Source: Paenibacillus andongensis (GTDB lineage Bacteria > Bacillota > Bacilli > Paenibacillales > NBRC-103111). Taken from it: DNA of 64,000 bases. Positions within the stretch are counted from its first letter, which is position 1. The number at the start of each line of letters is the position of its first letter. Both the position numbers and the translations under genes were made by a program. Below, one piece after another: positions 1-8,775 of the stretch. The notes beneath the pieces were generated by a model. It did no database searches. It was not told where the DNA came from and worked only from the letters and a program-made list of their open reading frames with translations. The DNA is taken from contig NZ_CP104467.1 in the NCBI RefSeq assembly GCF_025369935.1, forward strand, positions 5,835,001 to 5,899,000, given 5' to 3'.

Positions 1-335
1 GGAGACATTGGGGACAAATCCATCCACCCTAAGCTTGAACTGATACCAACAATCAACATTGTCATGAAGGGAAAGAATAGCAGGCTGAATAGATAGAGAA
101 ACACATTTCCTTTGACTCGGGGGTTGATGCCGAAATCTTTCCACCCATCTCCCATCCAACTGCGCATAATGACCATCGTCAGGAGGGGAGAAACGATCCA
201 AATCAACTGTCCCAGACTGCCATTCTCATCCGTTCCTGCCTGCAAATCAACCAGCCGTCCGATCCAGCCGCAGCTTAACGCAACAAGCGAGAAAATAATC
301 ACGTTCCTGAGCGTCTTGTTATCCTTTATTTTCAA
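1..335 (-). CDS. Polytopic membrane protein, N-terminal part (possible CPBP-family protease); runs off the left edge
   Basis: Reading from the TTG at 335 the frame stays open to the window edge, giving about 111 residues with three hydrophobic segments (around residues 8-25, 42-58 and 80-105). The TTG start overlaps the stop of the PadR gene in a TTGA arrangement, with a GAGGAG ribosome site about 7 bases upstream, so the two are translationally coupled. The N-terminal pattern, a charged start followed by membrane segments and a GWKDFGI-like stretch, resembles CPBP intramembrane metalloproteases, but the diagnostic Glu-Glu motif would lie outside the window, so the family is only a suggestion. 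Its position behind PadR suggests it is the regulated target. Confidence 0.6.
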   Translation of the reverse strand, partial: MKIKDNKTLRNVIIFSLVALSCGWIGRLVDLQAGTDENGSLGQLIWIVSPLLTMVIMRSWMGDGWKDFGINPRVKGNVFLYLFSLLFFPFMTMLIVGISSSLGWMDLSPMS

Positions 336-886
336 GGTCCCAGCTCCTCTTTTATTTTCTGTACATATTTCTCGTACCACACCTTCAAGAAATCATAATA
401 ATCACTTCCGAATTCCAATGTATCCAGCCGGCTTCTCACTTTCGGGTTGTTGAGCAGCTCTTGGTTTTTCCCGATTTGTTCCCGATTCATTTGCTGAAAC
501 ATCTTCAAAGTGGACCGAACCGTTTCAATCTCACTCAAGTACGTTTCGATGAGCTCTAGTTTTCTGGAATCTTCGACGTAGTTGAAGAAGAACATTTTGA
601 CGAGTGCCGGATCCCTTGGTTTGTCTAATGCAATAGGCTCACCGGCCCAACGCAGGAATTCCTTTTCTCCTTCTACTGTAATCGAGTAAACCTTCTTATT
701 CCTCCCCCCTTGACGCACTTCCGTTAAATGAACATGCCCATTCTGAACGAGTTTCTTTAAGGCTGGCTGTATGCTTCCTTGGCTGGAATTATAGAAAAAT
801 CCGGTGCTTGCCTCCATGCTTTTCTTAAGATCATAGGACGACTTATCCCCGTCCAGCAGCAAACCAAGAATAATTTTGTCCTGCAT
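332..886 (-). CDS. PadR-family transcriptional regulator
   Basis: A protein of about 184 residues. Residues 5-80 form a PadR winged helix-turn-helix (the segment with SSYDLKKSM followed by GSIQPALKKLVQNGHV). The remaining half, rich in charged helix, matches the C-terminal dimerisation helices of this family (Vir_act_alpha_C type). The ATG at 886 is preferred over the upstream in-frame ATG at 904 because a GGGGG ribosome site sits about 7 bases before it. PadR proteins usually repress their own operon and respond to small aromatic or antimicrobial compounds; the ligand here cannot be read. A perfect 23-bp palindrome just upstream is a good candidate operator. The downstream membrane protein overlaps by 4 bases. 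Confidence 0.9.
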   Translation of the reverse strand: MQDKIILGLLLDGDKSSYDLKKSMEASTGFFYNSSQGSIQPALKKLVQNGHVHLTEVRQGGRNKKVYSITVEGEKEFLRWAGEPIALDKPRDPALVKMFFFNYVEDSRKLELIETYLSEIETVRSTLKMFQQMNREQIGKNQELLNNPKVRSRLDTLEFGSDYYDFLKVWYEKYVQKIKEELGP

Positions 887-910
887 GATGTACCCCCATT
901 TCATTCTTGC

Positions 911-933
911 GGATATGTCTACTAGACATATCC
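911..933. promoter_or_regulatory. Perfect 23-bp palindrome, putative PadR operator
   Basis: The arms GGATATGTCTA and TAGACATATCC surround a single central C. The inner ATGT-N7-ACAT layout is close to the ATGT-N8-ACAT operators known for PadR regulators. It lies 25 bp upstream of the padR start, where an autorepressor would bind. Confidence 0.7.
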
Positions 934-1057
934 AAAGTAAATATTATTCCCTTTATTTTCTTCTGTCAACATGAATATAGCTTCCCTACATACACCATCT
1001 CACAGCAAACAAGGGAACCCCGAAGGATTCCCATATCTATTAATCCATATATGTCAA

Positions 1058-2815
1058 TTACTTACGATCATTAATAGCTTTTATGACTTCAACTGGGATT
1101 TTCGGCTTTCGATCATACGTAAGCAAACCATTAATTTCCTGCTCAACGTCCGTTAACTGCGTGTAACAGTAACCCTGTACAACGCCGGAGTTTAGCAGAG
1201 GACGTATGACGGCACGCAGCTTTTTCTCATAATCCTCGTCGTTATCCGCCCCGGAATATCCCCAGCCTTCCCATTCGCTTTTCTTGTAAGCAATACCGCC
1301 AAATTCGGTAACCAGAATCGGCTGACCTTCGTAAGGGAAGCCCTCAACAAATAAGCGGCGATTCGCTGGCATCGCATGAACAGCTTTATCGCTAGAACTG
1401 TAGCGCTCTTCCAGCACATCTTCACGCCACTCATAGTCATGAATGGTGAATAGATCCGTTTTCACTAACTCCCACCCATCGTTAGACACAACCGGACGCA
1501 TCGGATCAAGCGACTTGGTCAAATGATACATGGTTAGAGCGTGCTGCTGCTGCAAATTATCGATTTGAATATTAGGCACTCCCCAACTCTCATTCAGGGG
1601 AACCCAGGCAATAATGGAAGGATGGTTATAATCGCGTTCGATAGAAGCTATCCATTCATTCGTGAATCGACTAACATACTTCTCCGTATATTCGTATGCA
1701 TTAGCCGCCTCACTCCAGACGACCAATCCGAGTTTATCACACCAGTAGAGGAATCTTGGATCCTCCAGCTTTTGATGTTTCCGCGCGCCGTTAAAGCCCA
1801 TTGCCTTCGTTAACTCAACATCTTGCTTGATCGCTTCATCACTAGGAGGCGTCAAATTGCCATCTGGAAAGTATCCCTGATCCAGAACCATTTTCAAAAA
1901 ATAAGGGCGGTTGTTCAAGCATAGTTTACCGTCTTCAATGGATACCTTACGCATGCCGAAATAACTAGTTACCACATCTACAGTTTGATTATCAACCAGC
2001 AGCGTGAAGGTGACGTCATATAAATTCGGATTTTCCGGTGTCCACCATGCGCCGAGTCCATGATCGTTGAAATCATTCAGACGAATTTTTCTCGCCCCAG
2101 AGCTATTTCTCATCCCATAGGTATCTTCCGAAACGAGTTCTCCTTTGAATGAAATCTCTACTTTCAACTGCAACTTGGCATTTGAGTTAGAACCCTGAAT
2201 AAAGAATTGGAATTCCACTTGTTTCTCATCGATATCCGGGGTAATTTTCACTTTGTCCAAGTAGCCGTCGGCAGATACGGCTTCCATCCACACGGTTTGC
2301 CAAATGCCTGTCGTTCTTGTATAGAAAATACTTGCGGAATCCGTATGCCAGTACTGCTTTCCTCTCGGCAGCGTAACATCTTTGCTATAATCGACTGCTT
2401 TGACAACCAGCTTGTTCGTTCCAGCTTGAAGCGCATCCGTGATGTCCGCATGGAAAGGGGTATGCCCACCTTCGTGCCTAGCAACCAGCACCCCATTCAC
2501 CCAAACCGATGCTTCGTAATCCACCGCTCCAAAGTGAAGCAGAATCCGTTTATTCTGGAAAGCTTCGGGTAAAGTTAGATCTCGGCGGTACCAGACAACA
2601 TCGTGAAATTCATTGCTCCCAATGCCGCTCAATTTACTTTGAAATGCGAAGGGCACTTGAATGGTTTTGGATAACTTTCTATTCCCCAAATGCCACTTCT
2701 CTTTACTGCCCACACGATCATCATCAAATTCAAATTCCCATTCGCCATTCAGGTTGATCCAGCTGTCTCTTACAAATTGAGGTCTAGGGTACTCAGCTCG
2801 TGGTTGGTTGGTCAT
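1058..2815 (-). CDS. Glycoside hydrolase family 2 protein (beta-galactosidase/beta-glucuronidase-like)
   Basis: This 585-residue intracellular enzyme (no signal peptide) has the GH2 layout: a sugar-binding jelly roll at about 15-180 (including the VWVNG and GGHTPF motifs), an Ig-like sandwich at about 185-295, and a TIM barrel at about 300-580. The predicted acid/base is Glu409 in VPLNESWG and the nucleophile is Glu504 in VTEFGG, so it should be active. GH2 members hydrolyse beta-galactosides, beta-glucuronides or beta-mannosides; the substrate is not readable here. It is a single-gene unit with its own sigma-A-like promoter flanked by two related palindromes, which argues for control by a sugar-responsive repressor. 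Confidence 0.88.
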   Translation of the reverse strand: MTNQPRAEYPRPQFVRDSWINLNGEWEFEFDDDRVGSKEKWHLGNRKLSKTIQVPFAFQSKLSGIGSNEFHDVVWYRRDLTLPEAFQNKRILLHFGAVDYEASVWVNGVLVARHEGGHTPFHADITDALQAGTNKLVVKAVDYSKDVTLPRGKQYWHTDSASIFYTRTTGIWQTVWMEAVSADGYLDKVKITPDIDEKQVEFQFFIQGSNSNAKLQLKVEISFKGELVSEDTYGMRNSSGARKIRLNDFNDHGLGAWWTPENPNLYDVTFTLLVDNQTVDVVTSYFGMRKVSIEDGKLCLNNRPYFLKMVLDQGYFPDGNLTPPSDEAIKQDVELTKAMGFNGARKHQKLEDPRFLYWCDKLGLVVWSEAANAYEYTEKYVSRFTNEWIASIERDYNHPSIIAWVPLNESWGVPNIQIDNLQQQHALTMYHLTKSLDPMRPVVSNDGWELVKTDLFTIHDYEWREDVLEERYSSSDKAVHAMPANRRLFVEGFPYEGQPILVTEFGGIAYKKSEWEGWGYSGADNDEDYEKKLRAVIRPLLNSGVVQGYCYTQLTDVEQEINGLLTYDRKPKIPVEVIKAINDRK

Positions 2816-2838
2816 CAGTCATCATTGCCTCCATATAA

Positions 2839-2854
2839 TTAATTCAAAAGTTAA
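2839..2854. promoter_or_regulatory. Imperfect palindrome downstream of the GH2 promoter
   Basis: Sixteen bases with arms TTAATTC and AAGTTAA, a degenerate copy of the perfect palindrome at 2925-2940, placed between the -10 element and the GH2 start codon. The centres of the two copies are 86 bp apart, about eight helical turns. Confidence 0.5.
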
Positions 2855-2881
2855 CTAAATAACATAAATAACTCTTAAATC

Positions 2882-2910
2882 ATTATCATACCAGGCACTA
2901 ATATTGTCAA
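2882..2910 (-). promoter_or_regulatory. Sigma-A-type promoter of the GH2 gene
   Basis: On the minus strand a perfect TTGACA (2905-2910) is followed after 17 bp by GATAAT (2882-2887), about 67 bp before the GH2 start. Spacing and hexamers fit the vegetative consensus. Confidence 0.65.
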
Positions 2911-2924
2911 TATACGTCTTTTAA

Positions 2925-2940
2925 TTAACTTTTAAGTTAA
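2925..2940. promoter_or_regulatory. Perfect 16-bp palindrome upstream of the GH2 promoter
   Basis: TTAACTT and AAGTTAA arms around a 2-bp centre, 15 bp upstream of the -35 element. Together with the imperfect copy at 2839-2854 it brackets the promoter, a typical arrangement for a looping repressor. Confidence 0.55.
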
Positions 2941-2941
2941 A

Positions 2942-2968
2942 TAAAAGAACACCTCTTCTCAGAGGTGT
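2942..2968 (-). terminator. Rho-independent terminator of the 92-residue hypothetical gene
   Basis: ACACCTCT/AGAGGTGT stem with a 4-base loop followed on the minus strand by a short T-run. Confidence 0.75.
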
Positions 2969-2990
2969 CCATTTCCTTTTTACCTTATAA

Positions 2991-3269
2991 TTAATCGATG
3001 TATCCGGCAAATCCCTTTTTCATTAAATAGTCCATCTCAGCTTCCAAAACGGTATCTACCGCCAGTTCGGTCAATTTCACATCAGGTCTGCCCAGAATAT
3101 GATCGATCAACTCATCACTGTCAATATCAACTTCCCCTTTGGTATTTTCTTCTGCCTTAACAATAAAATCCTTCTCATACTTCAATACCAACTGAATTTG
3201 CTTAGGATCAGCCTTCGTTTTGTCTACGATGAATTGTAATAGCTCTTTCTCGTTTAACTGCTCTGTCAT
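2991..3269 (-). CDS. Small conserved-looking hypothetical protein
   Basis: A 92-residue acidic soluble protein with a TAGGAGATG ribosome site 6-8 bases before the ATG and its own terminator, so it is very likely a real gene. It has no signal peptide, membrane segment or cysteines. The sequence is mostly predicted helix, with an acidic centre (GEVDIDSDELIDHIL) and a C-terminal DYLMKKGFAGYID. No family was recognised. It lies between the GH2 gene and the germination operon, separated from both, so the context says little about its role. Confidence 0.75.
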   Translation of the reverse strand: MTEQLNEKELLQFIVDKTKADPKQIQLVLKYEKDFIVKAEENTKGEVDIDSDELIDHILGRPDVKLTELAVDTVLEAEMDYLMKKGFAGYID

Positions 3270-3328
3270 GTGGTGTCATCTCCTAATGGTTGTTTATGAC
3301 TATTGTAGCATAGTTATCTGTGTTTAAA

Positions 3329-4414
3329 TTATACTCTCTTTCGAATGACGGCTGCACCAATCATACATACAGGGATAATAAATCCAAATGTGAAGGCATA
3401 GAGAAACCATATTTTAGAAACAAAATTAAGAAAATAGCTTGTGTTTGGGTATGAAACAATGGATAAAACAATCAAAATCATCCCTAAAGGGAGGAGCAGG
3501 GGACGGGTTTCTTTCATCCTCATAATTTGAGCGAAACTGTGGGCCGAAGCATAGAAACAAATCGTAAGCTTGAAGAAGATTGTGATAAACCAGATTCCCG
3601 CCATAATGACTTCTAATCTTTCTAGAAATCGTCCAATACTGATCATTTTCGCTAAGTTATAGCTTGGATACATTTGACTTGAGGTCATACCTGCACCAAG
3701 TACAAGAATCGATATCAGGGAGATGATAATCAATAATAATCCCGCTATTGCCGTTCCTACAAGAAACGCTTTATTTACTTCTTTCGCGCAATTTACAAAA
3801 GGAATAACCATCAATAATACGATAAGTTCCATAAATGGGGTTCCGATAAAGGGTAAGCTCGCCCTGATAATAGGCATAAAGCCTTCGCCAAGGTAAGGTT
3901 TGAGTTGAATGAGTCGAGCCTGCGGCAGCAAAAAAAAGACCATGGCAAAAAAGAAAATCATAACCCAAGGGAAAAAAATCTCCCCGGCACGCGCGATAGT
4001 TTCCAGACCAAGCCAATTTGCCATAATGACAACTGCGAGAAAGATCATGATAATAAACTGAAGCGGTGTATCTAGAAGAACCTGAGTTGCTATAAAGTCG
4101 CCGATGTTCCGTAATACAAGCGCAGCAAGGAGGAAGAAGTAGCCGAAATAAAGTAAGGAAACTATTTTACCTATCCAAATTCCGAATATGGTCTCGCACA
4201 TCTCTACCAATGTTTGGTTAGGAAATTGCCTTACTAATGCATGATATAGATAGACCGTCAGTAAACCAAGACAAACGACCAGAATGGCGGCTATCCATCC
4301 ATTTTGCTTTGCTTCCGCCGTTAGACTGGCAGGGCTTATTAATATAGAACTTCCTACCGTAAATAGCGTGACGAGAATAGTAAATTGTCGGATACCAATA
4401 ATGCCAGTTTCCAT
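3329..4414 (-). CDS. gerXB: Spore germination receptor B subunit (Spore_permease), second copy in the operon
   Basis: This 361-residue protein has about ten membrane helices and the GerB/Spore_permease pattern of the APC superfamily (N-terminal FTILVTLFTVGSSIL, then AKQNGW and helix-breaking prolines). B subunits sit in the inner spore membrane and are thought to bind the germinant. It is the last gene of the operon, 35 bp after the D subunit, with a GAGGAGG ribosome site about 13 bases from the ATG, which is longer than usual. It is paralogous to the B subunit that opens the operon; both contain the AEIFFPWV motif. Having a B gene at each end of one receptor operon is uncommon. Confidence 0.9.
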   Translation of the reverse strand: METGIIGIRQFTILVTLFTVGSSILISPASLTAEAKQNGWIAAILVVCLGLLTVYLYHALVRQFPNQTLVEMCETIFGIWIGKIVSLLYFGYFFLLAALVLRNIGDFIATQVLLDTPLQFIIMIFLAVVIMANWLGLETIARAGEIFFPWVMIFFFAMVFFLLPQARLIQLKPYLGEGFMPIIRASLPFIGTPFMELIVLLMVIPFVNCAKEVNKAFLVGTAIAGLLLIIISLISILVLGAGMTSSQMYPSYNLAKMISIGRFLERLEVIMAGIWFITIFFKLTICFYASAHSFAQIMRMKETRPLLLPLGMILIVLSIVSYPNTSYFLNFVSKIWFLYAFTFGFIIPVCMIGAAVIRKRV

Positions 4415-4449
4415 TCGTTGCTATGTGCCTCCTCTCGTTCTATCCAATT

Positions 4450-4692
4450 TCATTGCAAAAGAGCGAGTATGAACTTGCTAAAAGGTTGAAAAACAAAAGT
4501 GATGAAATCTAAAGGGTTAGGCAGCTTCATATGCAAACTTTGAGCAATGCTCAGAAATGTACCGAGCATTAATAAACAACAAACAATAACGAATTCTTTA
4601 TACTGCCTTTTCTTCATAAGAGATGGAATCTCCAGTATCGCGATAGCTGCAGCGGCCAAAAGTATCGCAGCAATAGTCCACATTTTGATCAT
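4450..4692 (-). CDS. Small two-helix membrane protein, germination receptor D-subunit-like
   Basis: An 80-residue protein with two hydrophobic helices (about 4-22 and 34-52), a basic KKRQYKE turn and a C-terminal LPNPLDFI segment. Its ATG overlaps the stop of the GerC gene (ATGA), so the two are translationally coupled. Size, topology and position between C and B genes match the D subunits described beside some GerA-family receptors, which modulate receptor function. The assignment rests on context and topology. Confidence 0.75.
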   Translation of the reverse strand: MIKMWTIAAILLAAAAIAILEIPSLMKKRQYKEFVIVCCLLMLGTFLSIAQSLHMKLPNPLDFITFVFQPFSKFILALLQ

Positions 4693-5888
4693 TCCTTTGT
4701 TTTTTGTACCAGAGAATCGCTTACGGTCCCTAGACGACGGATCTTCACTTGCGCATTCACATGTACAGGTAAGTCTAAGAATTGCTCCTTCCAGTTGTCT
4801 TTGTTTTTATTCCAATATTTAGGGTCGGCGCGATAAATCGCTTCACCAAAACCGAAAATATCCGCATCATATTTTTTTGCTTTTTGAATAGCGGATTCGA
4901 TAATAGATTCCACCTCTTTTTGCGCTGTTTTCTCCAGTTTATCTATGCTTTGAGGATCGATAAGATCGATCTTGCATTGGACTTCCCCCACATCCTCCTC
5001 AAGAAAAACATCTAAAATGATTTGCGGGTTGCCGTTATCCACTCTTCCTCTCATTTTCGTTTTAGATCGCACTATTTCTACGGCTAAAATGCCGCCAGCT
5101 GGACAATTGAGATGTCCGATCGTGCTTTTAACGTGGTCTAAAATATAATTGTAGCCTTTGCTTTCTTTCTCATTAAGCCAACCGACAAGTTTGTCATTCT
5201 TAAAAATGGCCACACCCGAATATCGTAAAATGGCATTAGGGTCTGTTTGGCTCACATTGTTCCTTAGCTTACCTTCATTCGGATCGCCCTTAATTTGTAT
5301 GCCTGTTAGTACAGGATCTTTTCCCTCTGTTTGCAGATCGGAAATTAAAGAATCTAATCTTACTTTTACCGTAGGCGCCCAAACCTTTTCGGACATCTCT
5401 AACGTGGTAAACAATTTATTTGAGGGGATTTTCTCGATTGGCGTAAGAATATTTAATACATTCTCTGCTGTTGTTCCTCTAGCTACGACGATATAGAAAT
5501 CAGTTCGCATTTCATGATTTCTTGAAATACCATCCAGAATCGGCGTAATCCCTTCTCTAGCCAATTCTTCGCTGATCACAAGAATCCGAAGGTGGGAAGA
5601 ATACACCTTTCTTGGACTTTGTGTGGCAATTTTTCTTAAAGCTTCAAAAATGGTTTGTGATGTAGCTTTAAAGGTGCTTACGGGTGTAGTTATTCCAGTA
5701 CCGCCCCTTTTTGAAGCCACTTCACCGGGGTTAACAATTTGAATCGTCACCTGCACTTGATCATCTTTTTTATCAAAACCCATACCAACCGATATGGCGA
5801 GATCATTAAGCTCACGCCGACTCCAACATCCCGTGAGTAATACAATCATGAACAAAAAGGCAACAAATAACATGACATATCTTCGCAT
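4689..5888 (-). CDS. gerXC: Spore germination receptor C subunit, Ger(x)C lipoprotein
   Basis: The 399-residue protein begins with a lipoprotein signal, a hydrophobic stretch ending in LTGC with Cys21 as the lipidated residue. It continues with the Ger(x)C hallmark WSRRELNDLAI and the N-terminal and C-terminal domains of the family (C domain from about 215). C subunits are anchored on the outer face of the inner spore membrane and assemble with A and B. The gene starts 18 bp after gerA and ends overlapping the D gene, consistent with one transcript. Confidence 0.93.
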   Translation of the reverse strand: MRRYVMLFVAFLFMIVLLTGCWSRRELNDLAISVGMGFDKKDDQVQVTIQIVNPGEVASKRGGTGITTPVSTFKATSQTIFEALRKIATQSPRKVYSSHLRILVISEELAREGITPILDGISRNHEMRTDFYIVVARGTTAENVLNILTPIEKIPSNKLFTTLEMSEKVWAPTVKVRLDSLISDLQTEGKDPVLTGIQIKGDPNEGKLRNNVSQTDPNAILRYSGVAIFKNDKLVGWLNEKESKGYNYILDHVKSTIGHLNCPAGGILAVEIVRSKTKMRGRVDNGNPQIILDVFLEEDVGEVQCKIDLIDPQSIDKLEKTAQKEVESIIESAIQKAKKYDADIFGFGEAIYRADPKYWNKNKDNWKEQFLDLPVHVNAQVKIRRLGTVSDSLVQKTKE

Positions 5889-5906
5889 TACCGATGACTC
5901 CTTTAT

Positions 5907-7475
5907 CTAGGGTCGTGTTTCAGGCTTATTCGAAGGATCATTGTTCTCTCGAATGTTGTTTTTTTGACTAATAAGCCGTGGCCTTGTATGTAATGCCCAT
6001 TGCGGCAAACGGAAAATTGTATCCTTCTGATCAGCTAAGATAAAGGGTGCCATTGGAGACATGTAAGGAATTCCAAAGGACCTTAAACTACACAAATGAA
6101 GAACGATAGCGATAAGTCCCACAGTAACTCCATACAAGCCAAATGAAGCCGCGATAAGCATTAAAAGAAATCTCAAAATCCGAATTGTAATCCCCATATT
6201 GAATGAAGGAATAACAAAATTGGAAATGGCAGTTATGGCCACTATAATAACCATCGCAGGGGACACCAATCCTGCCTCTACTGCGGCTTGACCAATGACT
6301 AATGCCCCTACAATGGAAACAGCTTGTCCAACAGTCTTTGGCAACCTCACACCAGCTTCTCGAAGGATTTCGAAAGTTATTTCCATGACGACAGCTTCGA
6401 TAAAAGCTGGGAAAGGGATTCCTTCTCTTTGTGCGGCTAAACTGATCAGAAGAGGGGAGGGCAGCAGTTCTTGGTGAAAGGTGGTTATGGCAATATAGAG
6501 AGACGGAGCCAACAATGAGATGAAAAAACATGCATACCTTAGAAACCGAAGCAGTGTTGCAAAATCCGCGCGTTGGTAATAATCTTCAGCCGATTGATAA
6601 AATTGAGTGAATAAAGCAGGTGCCATAAGTACAAAGGGAGTGCCATCAACAAGAATAGCAATTCGCCCTTCCATTAAACCTGCGGCGATTACATCAGGTC
6701 GTTCTGTATTGTACAAGGTAGGGAAAGGGGTGTATGTTTCGTCTTGGATCAATTCTTCGACACTACCACTTTCAAATATTGCATCAATATCGATACGTCC
6801 GAGCCGCATTTTTGCTTCCGTCACTAAATTGTCGTTCACTATGCCATTCATATACATGATGGCGACTTCCGTTTTGCTTACTCGCCCGATTGTCATGGAT
6901 TCCATCCATAGGTTGGGGTCTTTTATTTTACGTCTGATGAGTGCGGCATTGGTGCTTATTTGCTCAGTAAACCCTTCCCTGGGTCCCCGAACGACAGATT
7001 GAGTGGTCGGTTCTTCAACGGAACGATGCTCCCCGCCTTGCGTATTCGCCGCCAACCCCTGTACACAGCCATCCAGCAAAATAACCGTTGACCCCGATAA
7101 AATAGACTGATGCAAGGATTCAAAATTGTGAATTTCATTAACTTGACCGAGTGTGCTCATCGCATTTCTTAAAGCATTAAGCGGGAACTCACTTGAATCA
7201 ACTTTTAAATTTTCGGTGAGCAGAGTTTGAATGGAGGTTGGACTAATCAGTCCGTTAATATAAATGACACCAATTTGAATCGGATCTGCTCCATTCAGAA
7301 GTAGGGTCTGCGTTACGATATCGTTACTATTTCCAAATGCTTTCTTGACTTTGTCGAAGTTAATTTCAAGTGACTCTTCAAGTGATTCCTTTGAGAGCGA
7401 TAAACCATTCTGATTAGACCTAGTGTCAGTAGGGAGCGTATAGTTATTCAGAAGAATTTTTTTGATGAAATTCAT
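5907..7475 (-). CDS. gerXA: Spore germination receptor A subunit (GerA family)
   Basis: A 522-residue protein: a soluble N-terminal half with the two subdomains of the GerA family (motifs VIYINGLI, VILLDG, then VRGPREGFTEQI, TNAALIRRKI and VAIMYMNGI), followed by a membrane half with about five helices from residue 300 on (LLPSPLLISLAAQREGIPFP is typical). GerA proteins oligomerise in the inner spore membrane and are needed for germinant-triggered ion release. The length is in the usual 480-550 range and no key motif looks broken. It lies 25 bp after the first B gene and 18 bp before gerC. Confidence 0.95.
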   Translation of the reverse strand: MNFIKKILLNNYTLPTDTRSNQNGLSLSKESLEESLEINFDKVKKAFGNSNDIVTQTLLLNGADPIQIGVIYINGLISPTSIQTLLTENLKVDSSEFPLNALRNAMSTLGQVNEIHNFESLHQSILSGSTVILLDGCVQGLAANTQGGEHRSVEEPTTQSVVRGPREGFTEQISTNAALIRRKIKDPNLWMESMTIGRVSKTEVAIMYMNGIVNDNLVTEAKMRLGRIDIDAIFESGSVEELIQDETYTPFPTLYNTERPDVIAAGLMEGRIAILVDGTPFVLMAPALFTQFYQSAEDYYQRADFATLLRFLRYACFFISLLAPSLYIAITTFHQELLPSPLLISLAAQREGIPFPAFIEAVVMEITFEILREAGVRLPKTVGQAVSIVGALVIGQAAVEAGLVSPAMVIIVAITAISNFVIPSFNMGITIRILRFLLMLIAASFGLYGVTVGLIAIVLHLCSLRSFGIPYMSPMAPFILADQKDTIFRLPQWALHTRPRLISQKNNIRENNDPSNKPETRP

Positions 7476-7500
7476 GTTATCACCACCTATTCAAGTGATC

Positions 7501-8601
7501 TTAGTTCTTTGTCATTAACTTCCGGATCGCAGCAACCCCTACTATGAGGATCGGATACAGCAACCCAATGGTTAAAGCGTAGGGGATATAAATTTTGGTA
7601 TCAAATTCCGCCATATAAGCAACATTGGGATATACAATAAGCGAAAAAACAACCAAAATCATCCCCAACGGTAAAACGAGCGGGCGATAATCTTCAATAT
7701 TCAAAATTTGAGCTAGTCCTGTAACGAAACCATAAAAATAAAAAGTTGTCTTGAAGTAAACCGTTAGAAACCATATCCCCGCTATAAGAATCTCAACACG
7801 TTCCAAAAAATTACCAATATTGATCTGTTTGGCTAAAGCATAACTTGGAAACATATGTCTTTCAGTCATTTTAGTTCCCAATACCGATATACACAAAAAA
7901 GTAATAATTACGAAACCAGCTCCGCCAATTAAGGTAGCAAGCAGGAAAGCTTTTTTTGCTTTCTGGTACTGATTGACATGTGCCGGAAACACCATGAGCA
8001 GCACGATAAAAGGAAGTGCAGATGTACCAACAACGGATATAGCTGCTTTGATCAGAGGTTTACTTCCAACTGAGAAAATAGGCTGCAGCTTTTCAAGTTG
8101 AATCTCTGGTAAAAGACAAGCGACCAAAATAATAAATAGCATAATGATCCATGGAAAAAAAATCTCTGCCGCTCGGATTATGGTTTCCAGTCCAAGACGC
8201 ACTCCCATGGCAACAACTATGGCAAATATAAGATTAACGAATTGAATCGGCGTCTCGGGCATGACTTGTGTGTTCACAAAATTCCCCATATAAAACAAGA
8301 CTGTGGCTGATCCGACAAAAGAAAAGAAAATAAAGGATAGTGACAGTATCTTCCCTAGCCATTTTCCAAACAGTTTTTCATTATATTCAGTTAAGGTCAT
8401 GTTTGGAAAATAACCGCCAACCTTGTTGTATAGGCATACGATTAACAAATTTAAGCCAACCCCAATAATAGCGGCGAGCCAGGCATCTTGTTTAGCATCA
8501 GCAGCAAGTCCCGATGGAATAACCAAGATTGTAGTCCCAATCGTGTATATCATCACAAGTACAGCGAATTGGCGCACGGATATTTTAACGTCTTTCAACA
8601 T
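7501..8601 (-). CDS. gerXB: Spore germination receptor B subunit, first gene of the operon
   Basis: A protein of about 366 residues with ten predicted helices and the Spore_permease fold. The ATG at 8601 is preferred over the GTG at 8607 because the AGGTGAG ribosome site would overlap the latter. It shares clear similarity with the downstream B paralogue (the QFAVLVMIYTIGTTIL start, AEIFFPW, and the VEILIAGIWFLTV segment). It heads the order B-A-C-D-B. Ger operons are normally made in the forespore under sigma-G; no convincing sigma-G promoter was identified by eye. The two B subunits may compete for, or jointly widen, germinant recognition. Confidence 0.92.
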   Translation of the reverse strand: MLKDVKISVRQFAVLVMIYTIGTTILVIPSGLAADAKQDAWLAAIIGVGLNLLIVCLYNKVGGYFPNMTLTEYNEKLFGKWLGKILSLSFIFFSFVGSATVLFYMGNFVNTQVMPETPIQFVNLIFAIVVAMGVRLGLETIIRAAEIFFPWIIMLFIILVACLLPEIQLEKLQPIFSVGSKPLIKAAISVVGTSALPFIVLLMVFPAHVNQYQKAKKAFLLATLIGGAGFVIITFLCISVLGTKMTERHMFPSYALAKQINIGNFLERVEILIAGIWFLTVYFKTTFYFYGFVTGLAQILNIEDYRPLVLPLGMILVVFSLIVYPNVAYMAEFDTKIYIPYALTIGLLYPILIVGVAAIRKLMTKN

Positions 8602-8775
8602 ATTCACTCACCTAGTGATTCCATTTAATGCATACTATTCCCAAATTTCCGTAATTCATTAACAAAATATGGCTTATCTAATTGTTTCACATCGTGATTA
8701 GGTTTAAAGTATAGTTAACAAAATAGGTGTCGGGAAACATTTACTAGACTTTCCCAATAAAAAAAGGGGGCTTTT

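Noticed and set aside
112-453. A 113-codon plus-strand frame at the left edge
   Set aside because: Antisense to the coupled PadR and membrane-protein genes, both of which have ribosome sites and family features.
8602-8775. A sigma-G promoter for the germination operon
   Set aside because: Only a weak TGAATT was seen with no matching -10 at the right spacing, so no promoter is claimed.
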